Assembly: GCA_029866965.1 (NCBI GenBank)
Contig: CP123444.1
Span: 2,273,501 to 2,337,500, forward strand
Direction: 5' to 3'
Origin: Flavobacteriaceae bacterium YJPT1-3
GTDB lineage: Bacteria > Bacteroidota > Bacteroidia > Flavobacteriales > Flavobacteriaceae
DNA: 64,000 nt
Below, in pieces: positions 38,004 to 46,991 of the stretch. Below the pieces are notes generated by a model, which was given only the letters and a program-made list of their open reading frames with translations, ran no database searches and was not told where the DNA came from. The first letter of the stretch is position 1; every line of letters starts with the position of its first letter. The position numbers and the translations under genes are program-made.

Positions 38004-38476
38004 TTTGTGGAAGATTCAAGCTAGCTTGATATCTGGAACAATTAAAAAAATCGGGTCAAGCGCTAGCTTGCTCTTGATTTGTTTCAGTCCAACTAAACAC
38101 AGGATCACGCGAATGCAGAGAGCGTAATCCTGTATTATCATTGAATGGACAACTTATGAATACTAATATATTCTCTACCCCTTGCGAGGCTGGCTTTTCT
38201 CGAGCAAGTACATTCCACTCATAGCAGGCTCCTCGTCGGATGCATGACTCAGGATCACACGACTGTTGAGAGCGTACCCTTTGCTACTTTGGTAAAGCAG
38301 TAGTTAGATAGCTCTTGTTCTGTACTGGGCGAGGGTAGATGCTTTGGCATTGAGTGACCGGATCAGGACTTATGGATTTCAAAACGATAGTTCTGCTCGT
38401 ATAGGTCTTTCCGGACTTATCGCGGTGCACCGATTGATATCTACTTCTAAAGCAATCTTAGACGTATTTACTATTC
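38004..38476. other. non-coding stretch between tRNA terminator and STAND gene
   Basis: No convincing gene. TCAAGCTAGCTTGA (38016-38029) is a perfect 14-bp palindrome and a related TCAAGCGCTAGCTTG lies at 38056-38070. Two imperfect copies of CAGGATCAC(G/A)CGA...GAGAGCGTA lie near 38100 and 38250. No second copy of a tRNA 3' end was found to mark an integration site. Confidence 0.5.
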
Positions 38477-40591
38477 CTACCGTTTATACAGTATTTGTAA
38501 TACCAGCATATCTGCATTGACAATGACACCAGAGACATAAGCTCCTTGTCCTTCACGCCAAACCCCCGAACGAATAAGATTTGTTCCGACAATATAGGTA
38601 TTACGAGAAATTTTAGCTTTAAGAATATCCCCTATCAAGGGTGTAATATTTTCAGGGTTTTGCCGATAAGCATAGGTAAAAGGAGCATTTCCTGATCGTA
38701 GTTCCCCTAAACTTCCTATAATGGTTATGCGGGACGTTCCAAGTTCTTTTACTTTTTGAACCGCTCTGTTTAAGTATTCCTTTTTTTGATTGGGGCGTTC
38801 ATAGATATAGCTTAAATAAGCCTCAAAAGATCCATCGTCTTTTGCCTGTAGCCAGGCTCTTTCATCCACACGCCTGGATTCTGTGAGCTTTGTAATACTA
38901 TCCTTTGCTTTATTCTCATACTGAAACTGATTCTTATCGTAGTAGTCTTTATAATTGGTCTTCAGATTAGCAATTTCTTTCTGATAGACTTCGAATTGCT
39001 CCAGTCGTTGTGCTGTCGTGTCTTGAATTGCCTGATTCCAGAAAAAGGATTCGATCTCTTTCAAGGAGCTTTCCACAAATTGACCATCGGGGTACTCAAT
39101 AAGATAGGCTTCAAACCCCTTCTCACTCGGGATACTTTTAGCAATTTCCCAAAACTGATTTTGTTTTTGCTTTAAGTCTTTCTTTTGCTCAATCAACATC
39201 CACCCATAGGTGGCAAGAACGCCTACGACTATAAGACCAACAATGGCGAGTATCCGTCTTCTCCTTTTTCTTGACTTGGCTTCCTGTAATTCACGTGCTT
39301 TCTGTTCCTCCCTAGCCTTTTTCTCCCGAGCCTCTTTTTCTGCCTTATACAGTTGGATCCGTTCCCGTTGGTCCCTTTTTTTCTTGATGACATCCCTTAA
39401 GACGTCATGAATCAATTCGATGTAATCTACATTGTTTCGGTTTTCTTGCCGAATAATCCTGGAATTGACCAACTTGACGATGTCGTCATCTGAAATAGCG
39501 TATTCTGATTGAAATTCCTTCAACGGCTGTAGCTTACGAAATCCGTCCGCATCCAATAAAAGGTTTTCAATCGCGAGCTCCACATTCGAATCGAACTTTT
39601 TGAGTGTTTCGCGGTAGAACGACTTGATAACATCATCGACGTTGAATTCTGCCACGATTTTCTTATCGATGTTAGGCAATCCCTTCTCGATTCTAACCTC
39701 ATTCAATTGATCGCAGATCAAGCTCAATAAGAAGGGTTCTACTTTCAAAGCTTGCTTATCACTTCCTTTTTCGTTAAGCACATCAAAATCTGCCTGGGAA
39801 ACATCGGGTAACTTTTTGATGATTTCTATAGCTACCGGTTCATCAATAAGCCCTTTTCCGGGTTTTATCGCTGCTTCCAATGCCTGAGAAATGGTCATTT
39901 GAACGACCCGAAAGCCGTTGTTCATGATACTGGGGATGTGATTTTTCAATTCATCCAGGCGGGCTAAATAATCTTCCCTTAGGCTCAAGACAATGTGGTA
40001 GTTCTGTTTGCTATACCTGGAGGGAACCGTCTTTCCTTGCTTTTTATATTTGGTCTTGACGGAAGCGGGGATTCGATTCTGCGCCAGGTCTCCAAGTTCA
40101 CGTACGAAATCTTTCACGTGGTCATTGTTTTTGCCCTGGGTAAATAGCTCTTCAAATTGATCAAAGAGCAGCACAGGGGTCACCAGACCATTCATTAATT
40201 TCAAATCATGTAGATATTCCCATAGAGATTCTTCCCCCATGGCTGGAATCGTATCGTCGAGTTCCTTCATCTCGCTATAAATGTGATCTCGCAACTGGTC
40301 TAGCGGTGGTTTCTCTGCGGAAAAATCAATACGTGTATAGATCGGAAAATAAAAATTTTCGCGTAAGCGAGGCATCAAACCGGCCTTTAAGAGGGAAGTC
40401 TTTCCAATGCCCGAATCCCCATAGACTACCGTCAAGTAGTGGTCTCCTACCAGATCAAATAATTCTTCAATTTCTTTGTCTCTTCCCCCAAATTGTGATT
40501 TATGCTGCTCTTCAAAAGACCGAAGTCCTAAAAATGGACGCTGCGGATTCGTTTTTCCGTCCTGGGTATTCGAATGTGTTGACTTTGCCAT
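38477..40591 (-). CDS. membrane-anchored nSTAND1-type NTPase (conflict system)
   Basis: The 704-residue protein opens with the nSTAND1 entry signature RPFLGLRSFEEQHKSQFGGR (about 18-37), Walker A YGDSGIGKTSL (57-67, Lys64), Walker B LLFDQFEELF (141-150), sensor-like LSLREDYLARL (202-212) and a YIELIHDVLRDV segment (390-401) typical of the end of the STAND module. A charged coiled coil (402-445) leads to one membrane span (447-465). The outer or C-terminal part has repeats with FEAYLIEYPDGQF (493-505) and FEAYLSYIYERP (589-600), then a beta-rich end domain (about 618-704). It starts 1 base after the SIR2-TIR stop, so the two are coupled. STAND NTPases are signal-triggered switches in bacterial immunity. 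Confidence 0.85.
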   Translation of the reverse strand: MAKSTHSNTQDGKTNPQRPFLGLRSFEEQHKSQFGGRDKEIEELFDLVGDHYLTVVYGDSGIGKTSLLKAGLMPRLRENFYFPIYTRIDFSAEKPPLDQLRDHIYSEMKELDDTIPAMGEESLWEYLHDLKLMNGLVTPVLLFDQFEELFTQGKNNDHVKDFVRELGDLAQNRIPASVKTKYKKQGKTVPSRYSKQNYHIVLSLREDYLARLDELKNHIPSIMNNGFRVVQMTISQALEAAIKPGKGLIDEPVAIEIIKKLPDVSQADFDVLNEKGSDKQALKVEPFLLSLICDQLNEVRIEKGLPNIDKKIVAEFNVDDVIKSFYRETLKKFDSNVELAIENLLLDADGFRKLQPLKEFQSEYAISDDDIVKLVNSRIIRQENRNNVDYIELIHDVLRDVIKKKRDQRERIQLYKAEKEAREKKAREEQKARELQEAKSRKRRRRILAIVGLIVVGVLATYGWMLIEQKKDLKQKQNQFWEIAKSIPSEKGFEAYLIEYPDGQFVESSLKEIESFFWNQAIQDTTAQRLEQFEVYQKEIANLKTNYKDYYDKNQFQYENKAKDSITKLTESRRVDERAWLQAKDDGSFEAYLSYIYERPNQKKEYLNRAVQKVKELGTSRITIIGSLGELRSGNAPFTYAYRQNPENITPLIGDILKAKISRNTYIVGTNLIRSGVWREGQGAYVSGVIVNADMLVLQILYKR

Positions 40592-40592
40592 T

Positions 40593-42032
40593 TTATCCTT
40601 CTATTTTGGTCAGGTTCTCCTTAATGAACTTCCGGATGACTTCACCGAAGTCATCTTCTGAGGGAATGGAATCGATATTTTTACTGCGAATATCTGCAGG
40701 AATACGCTCGTCCGTAGGTGAAGTATCATCAATAATGTAGGGTCTGATATAGGTATCCTGTCCTTCTCTAAACAGCCCACTGCTTTTTTTGAATTTTTCT
40801 ACATAAATGGCTTGTGTCCACTCCTTTTCATAGACATAACTGTCTTTCCTGCTGATCGAATTATTGGAGATCAATGGAATAACATAATCGCAGGTATTGA
40901 TGTAATCACTGATGGTCTCTGAAAAATTTTCGCCATTTCTCAAATCATCATCATCAAAAAATAATTGTACTCCACAGCGTTCAAATTCATTTTTTAATTT
41001 TTTAATGAGTGGCTTATCATCCCAGCTATAACTTAAAAAAACCTTTTCCTTGTAAAGCGGTTTGTTGTCGGTACTGATGGTATTGATCTTTTCTGATTTT
41101 TCATACAATTCATCAATAAATTCAAGGCTATTTTTATACAAGACCTCGGCTTCCGGGGTTTTCAGTGGGGAGGAGCCAATAGGAATGACACTGGTCTTGT
41201 TGAAGGTCAAGAAGGACGATAGATCAACATCCTGAGAGGTGCGATCGCTGGCGACAAACTTAGACCGACCTGTTTTATAGCGGTTTTTCGAAATAATGCG
41301 AATGAAAAATCGCATAAACCAGTTGGGGAGACTGCAGCCTAAAAAGAGAATCGACTTGTTCTTCACAGAATCGAAGAGGGCTTTGGTGTTCTGCCCTTTT
41401 TTTTCATCCTTCCCCAAAAGCAACCGGTACAGATATTCCAGCTGCATTTCTTCAGTAACGGCAAAGTCGGAATCCTGGATATTGCCCATCAAATTGAATA
41501 TGCTTACGATGGACTTGTCGTGATTAAGAGTGCCATCCAATTGATTGTTGTCCTGTATGGAAAAATTAACGGATGGATTGACTTTTTTACCTTCTGCTTC
41601 GAAGGCTCGTTCTAAGAAATTATCAAAATTGACACTGAGGATGGTTTGGATATTATTGATTTTGGCCAGCTTTCTGAAGGGCTCCAATACAATTTGTTCA
41701 TCGGTCAGGTTTTTGACAATCCTGATGATATACGCTTTGATATCGTCATCGCTGGTGATACCCGCACCCACTAGGAGTTCAACAACATTATTGAGATTGT
41801 AAGGTGTAGGCGGTTCTTCTGATTGCTTGTATTCATTCCAAATGGCAAAGGCAAGATATTCATTGATATTGACCACAATATCATCCTCTTCCAGCCTGGC
41901 TGACGCCATTTTGTCAATCAGCTCTTCATGCTTTGGAATGTCATTTTTCTTCAATCGGATTAGGGAAAGGTCATTGCCCAATACTATGACTAATTCGCTT
42001 CCCTCCAAGGCGAGTAAAATGTTCTTGTTCAT
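40593..42032 (-). CDS. SIR2-like/TIR fusion protein (predicted NADase effector)
   Basis: Two domains are visible in 479 residues. Residues about 12-295 are SIR2_2-like: VIVLGNDLSLI (15-25), LSVNFDNFLERAF (132-144, matching the TxNYDxLLE motif) and LFLGCSLPNWFMRFFIRII (229-247). The catalytic His of the HG motif appears replaced, NLMGNIQD (180-187), so this half may be inactive. Residues about 329-455 are a TIR domain: EKVFLSYSWDDKPL, QLFFDDDDLRNGENFSE, CDYVIPLISNNSIS, and a YEKEW segment whose Glu404 sits where TIR NADases have the catalytic Glu. There is no signal peptide. The stop is followed by one base and then the STAND ATG. An abortive-infection role by NAD depletion is inferred. Confidence 0.85.
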   Translation of the reverse strand: MNKNILLALEGSELVIVLGNDLSLIRLKKNDIPKHEELIDKMASARLEEDDIVVNINEYLAFAIWNEYKQSEEPPTPYNLNNVVELLVGAGITSDDDIKAYIIRIVKNLTDEQIVLEPFRKLAKINNIQTILSVNFDNFLERAFEAEGKKVNPSVNFSIQDNNQLDGTLNHDKSIVSIFNLMGNIQDSDFAVTEEMQLEYLYRLLLGKDEKKGQNTKALFDSVKNKSILFLGCSLPNWFMRFFIRIISKNRYKTGRSKFVASDRTSQDVDLSSFLTFNKTSVIPIGSSPLKTPEAEVLYKNSLEFIDELYEKSEKINTISTDNKPLYKEKVFLSYSWDDKPLIKKLKNEFERCGVQLFFDDDDLRNGENFSETISDYINTCDYVIPLISNNSISRKDSYVYEKEWTQAIYVEKFKKSSGLFREGQDTYIRPYIIDDTSPTDERIPADIRSKNIDSIPSEDDFGEVIRKFIKENLTKIEG

Positions 42033-42670
42033 AATTTATAGTTGGTTCATTTGGTTAAGGGTGCCTGTTGTAGGTGCCGATTTCAAGCCAACCGCTAGAT
42101 TCGATCCCGGATTATACAGGAAGCCAAATAGCGTCATTATTGAAATTTCATGATGTAGATTACATGAACTTATCCAGCGATCTCTACTGGAGCCTGCATT
42201 AAGTTCTAGCTATCAAAGAGGGGAGTTTGAATGTACGATTTTATACGACACCATCAAACTGTATCTCTCTATCTTAGTGTAAATTACACCCCAGGCACTA
42301 CTCTTAAATAGGCTTTCCGTTCACAATTCTGTAAGAACTGTTGATAGGTTTGGACTGCCTTCTCACCGTGAATGATGACACTACCTCCAACAACGTATGA
42401 ATAAAGACGACCCGATATGAAGACTATTTTTTCAGCAGTGACAAATCTCCAGATATTATCAAATGCCTATCCTGACTCTTACTAATTCTGATTAAAATCT
42501 GATGTGTAGCACTTTTTTTTTTGAAATGTGGATCATTTCCAGGATGCCAAACAAGAAGGTCCTCAAGTAATAAATGCTGTATTGGAACCTATGGCTATTT
42601 TAGAATCTGAATGACTTTTGCAATGAAGCCATAGCCTCAGACTCTTTACCGCTACTGATTACAGCTGTGC
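42033..42670. other. 638-bp non-coding stretch upstream of the SIR2-TIR gene
   Basis: It must hold the promoter of the conflict operon, but no clear TAnnTTTG box was seen. Two start-less open stretches on the minus strand look weakly protein-like and lie in different frames: 42424-42588 (reads ILIRISKSQDRHLIIS) and 42284-42466 (reads KIVFISGRLYSYVVGGSVII). They may be remains of one decayed gene; at this length chance cannot be excluded. Confidence 0.35.
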
Positions 42671-45541
42671 TCAAGCTTTTACCCCAACTTTGCTCGGTAA
42701 CATTCCAAACTTTTCTTTAAAGCTTTTGGTAAAGTAAGACATATTGCTGAACCCTACCGAATAGGCTACTTCACTGACAGATCCCGCCCCTTGAATTAAC
42801 AGCTGATTGGCCTTGTTGAGTCGGATCTCGCTGACGAGTTGACCGGCAGATTTGTCGATAAGCGCTTTTAGTTTGCGGTGTAACTGGGCCCGGCTAAAGC
42901 CCACCTGTGCGGCTATGTCTTCGACAGAAAGCAAATCGTTGTCCAGGTTTTTCTGAATTACCCCCACTACCTTTTGTAAAAATTGATCATCCACCTTGCT
43001 TACCGGTAAGTTGTCGATTTGATGTAATTCTGATGCTTTGAAATGCTCCCAGATCTTACGACGCGCTTCCATGAGATTTTTGACCCGTATACGTAATTCC
43101 TGTGCATCAAAAGGCTTGGTGAGATAAGCATCGGCTCCCAATTGCAGACCGGCCAATTTATTAGCCTGTCCCGCTTTGGCCGTAAGCATGATGACTGGGA
43201 TATGGCTGGTCTTTTCATTTTGCCTTAAAGCGCTACAGAGCGCATACCCATCTTTTTTAGGCATCATCACATCGCTGATGATCAAATCAGGAATATGCTC
43301 ATAGGCCATGCGTTCTCCCTGTTCACCGTGTTCAGCAAAGAGTACCGTGTAGGAGTTACTTAAAATTTCACCGATATAATTTCTTAGATCTTGGTGGTCT
43401 TCCACCACGAGAATAACGTGTTCGTGAGAGATTGTAGGGGCGGGTGTCTGCTGCGGTTTCGACACCCCTAGTTTTTCCTCAGGTTCTGATTTTACAGCCA
43501 TTGGACGCTCAACATGTATACGGTCTGGGAAATCTTTTAATTGTACTGGTAGTCGAACTTTAAACGAAGTACCTCGACCGGCTGTACTATGCACGCTAAT
43601 TTGACCCTGATGCAGTTCCACTAATTCTTTAGTCAGCGCTAGACCAATGCCGGATCCTTTGGCTTCTGTTCCTTCTACTCGGTAAAAGCGGTCGAAAATA
43701 CGATCGATCTCTTCTTGCTTCATGCCATTGCCCGTATCGCTCACGGTAATCGTCAGTGCCACTGTCGTAACCGATGCAGTGACCTGCACGGCCCCACCCT
43801 CGGGGGTGAATTTAAAAGCATTGGACATCAAATTGGAGATGATCTTCTCCAGTTTGTCCGGATCGTAGTAGGCCATGACATCATCTTCAACATGGAAACT
43901 CGTGTTCAAACTGATATTGCATCGTTCGGCCATACTTTCAAAAGAGAAGACAAGACTTCGTATAAAAGCACTTAGCCCTCCTTGCTTTAATTGAAGATAG
44001 ACCGTTCCGCTTTCAATTTTCGAAAGATCTAAGAGCTGATCAACAAGAATTTGTAGTCGGGAGATATTCTTTTGGATGCGTTCTGTCGCTTGCTTAGTGA
44101 GGGAAACAGCTCCATTGGCTTGATCGTTACGAAGGGAGGCCTGTTCCAGAGGTCCTTTGATCAAGGTGAGAGGAGTCCGGAATTCATGGCTGATGTTGGC
44201 AAAAAACCGACTTTTCAATTCATCTAAATCTTTTATACGCTGATAGTCGGCTTGCGTGCGCGCAGCCTCCACACGGGTGTTTTGATTTTGAAGACTGATC
44301 TTTTGACTGCGATAAGCCATGCCAAAAGCATAGATCACAATTTGAAAAAATAGGCCTGTACCATAGGGGTCGATACGAAAGGGTGGTATAATGTATCCCA
44401 AAGACCAGAGGGTTCCAATGATCAGAAATATACTGGCAATCAAGGAGCCCACTCCAAAATATCGCGCGAACAGATCTTTTTTGGCACATAAAATAACAGA
44501 AACGATCAAGCTACAGATGGTGTATATATTCAATACCTGAAAGTGAAATCCAAATCCGGTAAAGTGAATGTCAGGTTGCGCATAAGCCACATAGATGCAA
44601 ACCGCAGTGGTTTCAATCAAGACAAAAAAGGCCAGGGCGAGTATGACTTTATCGAGTCTTGGAAATTTTTCTTTGGTGCCGATGAACGACCGACCAAAAA
44701 ACCAAAAAGCAAAGAAAATACCATGGGTTACAAATAACCAGATCGAATAGCGGAATTGCCCCATATGTCCCACCCCTAAGCCCATGGTCATTGCCTGAGT
44801 TACGGTACAGAACAAGAGCCAAAGCGAAAACCAGAAGTACACCGGCTCCCTTAAATAGAGGAACTGCAAGAGAAAATAAAGGAAAATAATGAAGGTGACC
44901 CCAAACATAAAGGTATTGAAGCTGTGGTGGTATTGATTGAGGGCGTGGTAGTACGGTTGACTAGGACTACGCGCACTCAAGTTGAAATAAGGGGGATAAC
45001 CCAAATCATTTCCGGAGGCTCTTATGATCAACTGCACCTCCTGATTTACCGGGAGACCGCTAAGATCAACACTGTTATAATACCAGGGCAAGTCTGTGCT
45101 GCGCTGTTCTTGAGGAAGTTCGACCCCGGTTCGCTGAACAGCTACTAATTGCCCTTTCGCGAAAGCATAGACCTCAACAATTCCATTGCTCTTGGTCCAT
45201 ACCGGAGGTCCTATCCGACGATCTTCAAAATGCAGTTTCCAGTCCGTGAGTGAGTCGGTGGCCCTAATGGTCAATGATCCCCAATAGGTCATGTTCGATT
45301 CTAACATCCGCGGAAGCTCATCACCGCGTTGAAAATTATTGGGTGGAGCATTCCGTAAACGATCTACTGTTAATTGTTCTTCCGGATCAGCATAGACCCG
45401 GAGCACAGGATTCAAATCATGTACCGGGTATTTCGGGTCAAGAAGATATTCCTGTTGCGCCTGTCCAGACCCGGTGGCTGTAAAAAACAGACCTAGAAAT
45501 GCACAGAGCACGAAAAACAGCTTTTGTTCTTTATTGATCAT
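42671..45541 (-). CDS. hybrid sensor kinase/response regulator with 7TMR-DISM and AraC output
   Basis: The 956-residue protein runs: signal peptide (1-29), 7TMR-DISMED2 beta domain (about 45-190), seven membrane helices (about 207-410), HisKA with His452 in ANISHEFRTPL, HATPase (NLMSNAFKFTPEGG, SDTGNGM, GSGIGLALTKEL), receiver with Asp757 in LIISDVMMPKKDG, and a C-terminal AraC-type HTH (about 858-950). It is thus a one-protein two-component system that senses an outside ligand, often a carbohydrate, and binds DNA. Its targets are unknown; the divergent cupin operon is a candidate. Copy 8 of the palindrome encodes YAFAKG. Confidence 0.93.
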   Translation of the reverse strand: MINKEQKLFFVLCAFLGLFFTATGSGQAQQEYLLDPKYPVHDLNPVLRVYADPEEQLTVDRLRNAPPNNFQRGDELPRMLESNMTYWGSLTIRATDSLTDWKLHFEDRRIGPPVWTKSNGIVEVYAFAKGQLVAVQRTGVELPQEQRSTDLPWYYNSVDLSGLPVNQEVQLIIRASGNDLGYPPYFNLSARSPSQPYYHALNQYHHSFNTFMFGVTFIIFLYFLLQFLYLREPVYFWFSLWLLFCTVTQAMTMGLGVGHMGQFRYSIWLFVTHGIFFAFWFFGRSFIGTKEKFPRLDKVILALAFFVLIETTAVCIYVAYAQPDIHFTGFGFHFQVLNIYTICSLIVSVILCAKKDLFARYFGVGSLIASIFLIIGTLWSLGYIIPPFRIDPYGTGLFFQIVIYAFGMAYRSQKISLQNQNTRVEAARTQADYQRIKDLDELKSRFFANISHEFRTPLTLIKGPLEQASLRNDQANGAVSLTKQATERIQKNISRLQILVDQLLDLSKIESGTVYLQLKQGGLSAFIRSLVFSFESMAERCNISLNTSFHVEDDVMAYYDPDKLEKIISNLMSNAFKFTPEGGAVQVTASVTTVALTITVSDTGNGMKQEEIDRIFDRFYRVEGTEAKGSGIGLALTKELVELHQGQISVHSTAGRGTSFKVRLPVQLKDFPDRIHVERPMAVKSEPEEKLGVSKPQQTPAPTISHEHVILVVEDHQDLRNYIGEILSNSYTVLFAEHGEQGERMAYEHIPDLIISDVMMPKKDGYALCSALRQNEKTSHIPVIMLTAKAGQANKLAGLQLGADAYLTKPFDAQELRIRVKNLMEARRKIWEHFKASELHQIDNLPVSKVDDQFLQKVVGVIQKNLDNDLLSVEDIAAQVGFSRAQLHRKLKALIDKSAGQLVSEIRLNKANQLLIQGAGSVSEVAYSVGFSNMSYFTKSFKEKFGMLPSKVGVKA
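45154..45165. repeat. TTTCGCGAAA palindrome, copy 8
   Basis: Twelve-base perfect palindrome CTTTCGCGAAAG in the sensor domain of the hybrid kinase gene. Confidence 0.8.
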
Positions 45542-45747
45542 CCTAAGGATTTACTGACTACGAAATTCAAAAGATTTCCTCCCATCGACTAACGCTGATG
45601 TTTCATCGCCTGATACCGATGTTGCATTCATCAAATTCTGAAACAAAATAGTTAAAATCTGCAACATAGTTCCTAGCCACTCCATTGACCTACAGTTAGT
45701 TTTGACCGTATTAATCACGACCGCATAGGGTCACAATCAATAGAGTC

Positions 45748-46317
45748 ATGAACAGGAAATCATTTCTTAAGCAATTGGGTGCAGCTGCAGTATTCACAGC
45801 AGTTCCTACCGGTACTGTTTTGGCAGCACTGAAAAATCAAGGAGTCAGGTCTTTACTTCCGGCTGGCCAATCAGACCCGAGAACGCTTCCTAAGGTAGTG
45901 CGTAAGGAGGAAGGAAAAGCGCTGGTTATTTTAGGTAATAAGCAATGGCACAAAATAACAGGAGCAGATACGGAAAACCAATTCTTTGAGTGGTTTGATC
46001 GCCTAAGTCCGGGTTCTATGATCCCACCCCATATTCACAGTCGGGAAGACGAGATCTTTCGGGTGAAAAAGGGCGAAGTAGAATTTATGATCGGGGATCG
46101 CATCACTACGCTTCAAGCGGGCGATGTGGCCTTTGCTCCTAAAAATATCGCCCACAGCTGGAAAGTAGTAGGTCAGGAAGAGGCTGAGATGACCGTCAGC
46201 GTCTTTCCAGCCGGGATGGAGCATATGTTTCACGAACTGCACCAGTTGCCCCCGGGACCACCTGATTTGGAACGTGTTTCTGCGATTTGTGAGACCTACG
46301 GAATTCAATTTGTTTAA
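45748..46317 (+). CDS. secreted cupin-domain protein
   Basis: The 189-residue protein has a leader NRKSFLKQLGAAAVFTAVP that resembles a Tat signal with RK in place of RR. The cupin fold follows: motif 1 PPHIHSREDEIFRVKKGEVEF split around 91-112 with metal-binding histidines, and motif 2 GDVAFAPKNIAHSWK. It is a mononuclear metal site of unknown substrate. It is divergent from the hybrid sensor gene by 206 bp and heads a pair with the lipoprotein gene 18 bp downstream. Confidence 0.85.
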   Translation: MNRKSFLKQLGAAAVFTAVPTGTVLAALKNQGVRSLLPAGQSDPRTLPKVVRKEEGKALVILGNKQWHKITGADTENQFFEWFDRLSPGSMIPPHIHSREDEIFRVKKGEVEFMIGDRITTLQAGDVAFAPKNIAHSWKVVGQEEAEMTVSVFPAGMEHMFHELHQLPPGPPDLERVSAICETYGIQFV

Positions 46318-46335
46318 CCATTAAATATCAATATC

Positions 46336-46845
46336 ATGAAAAATTCAAATGTATTAGTGCTCCCTGTGTTACTCATCACGCTTGCCGTCTTTTCCATAGC
46401 TTGTGAAGCTGATGATGATGATGAGGTCATGCTGGAAGCCTGGGAACAGGAAATTGAGGAACTACGGATAGCCACCGCAAAGTATGAGAATATTGAGGTT
46501 GCTGAAAACGAGGGATTTATTGACGTATCTGGATTTGTGCCTAACATGGGACATCATTTTTTGCTGCCTCCGCGAGCCGATCAAACCTTCGTTCTGGAAG
46601 AACCTGAGATCCTCTTGTACGCTCCCGATGACAATGGAGTGATGCAATTTGTAGCGGTAGAGTATATCGCGCCTTATGAAGATGCGGAAAATCCAGGGAC
46701 ACCGCCTGAGGGCTTTACCGGACCTGTAGATGAGTGGGAACTCAATGAAGAACGCATGCAGTGGCAATTGCATGTGTGGATCAAGCGGGAGAATCCGGAT
46801 GGTCTTTTTGCACCTTTTAATCCGATGATCGGAACGGGGAATTAG
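46336..46845 (+). CDS. lipoprotein of unknown function
   Basis: The 169-residue protein has a lipoprotein signal with Cys23 in VFSIACEADDDD and an acidic spacer. The domain has NIEVAENEGFIDVSGFVP, NMGHHFLLPPRAD and LHVWIKRENPDGLFAPFNP. The repeated His near MGHH and the final LHVW could hold a metal, but that is a guess. It is co-transcribed with the cupin gene and ended by a hairpin. Confidence 0.75.
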   Translation: MKNSNVLVLPVLLITLAVFSIACEADDDDEVMLEAWEQEIEELRIATAKYENIEVAENEGFIDVSGFVPNMGHHFLLPPRADQTFVLEEPEILLYAPDDNGVMQFVAVEYIAPYEDAENPGTPPEGFTGPVDEWELNEERMQWQLHVWIKRENPDGLFAPFNPMIGTGN

Positions 46846-46867
46846 CCGATCAGTTCGTTTACGTCAG

Positions 46868-46895
46868 AAACCCGGATCTAAAGTCCGGGTTTTTG
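46868..46895 (+). terminator. terminator of the cupin/lipoprotein operon
   Basis: Nine-base stem AAACCCGGA / TCCGGGTTT with a 7-base loop and T run. Confidence 0.88.
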
Positions 46896-46991
46896 TATGG
46901 AAATTGAATAAAACCGTGGAATTGAGTTTCATTTGGTTTGAGGTTCAGCCGGTCAGGCACCTTCTACTTTCTTATATTTGATAGAAAACCC

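Noticed and set aside
38477-42032. A standard Thoeris or Avs system
   Set aside because: Thoeris needs ThsA with SIR2-SLOG and a separate TIR protein; Avs carries effector, STAND and TPR sensor in one chain. Neither fits.
37731-42670. Attachment-site duplication of a tRNA 3' end
   Set aside because: No second copy of either tRNA end was found on the far side of the island.
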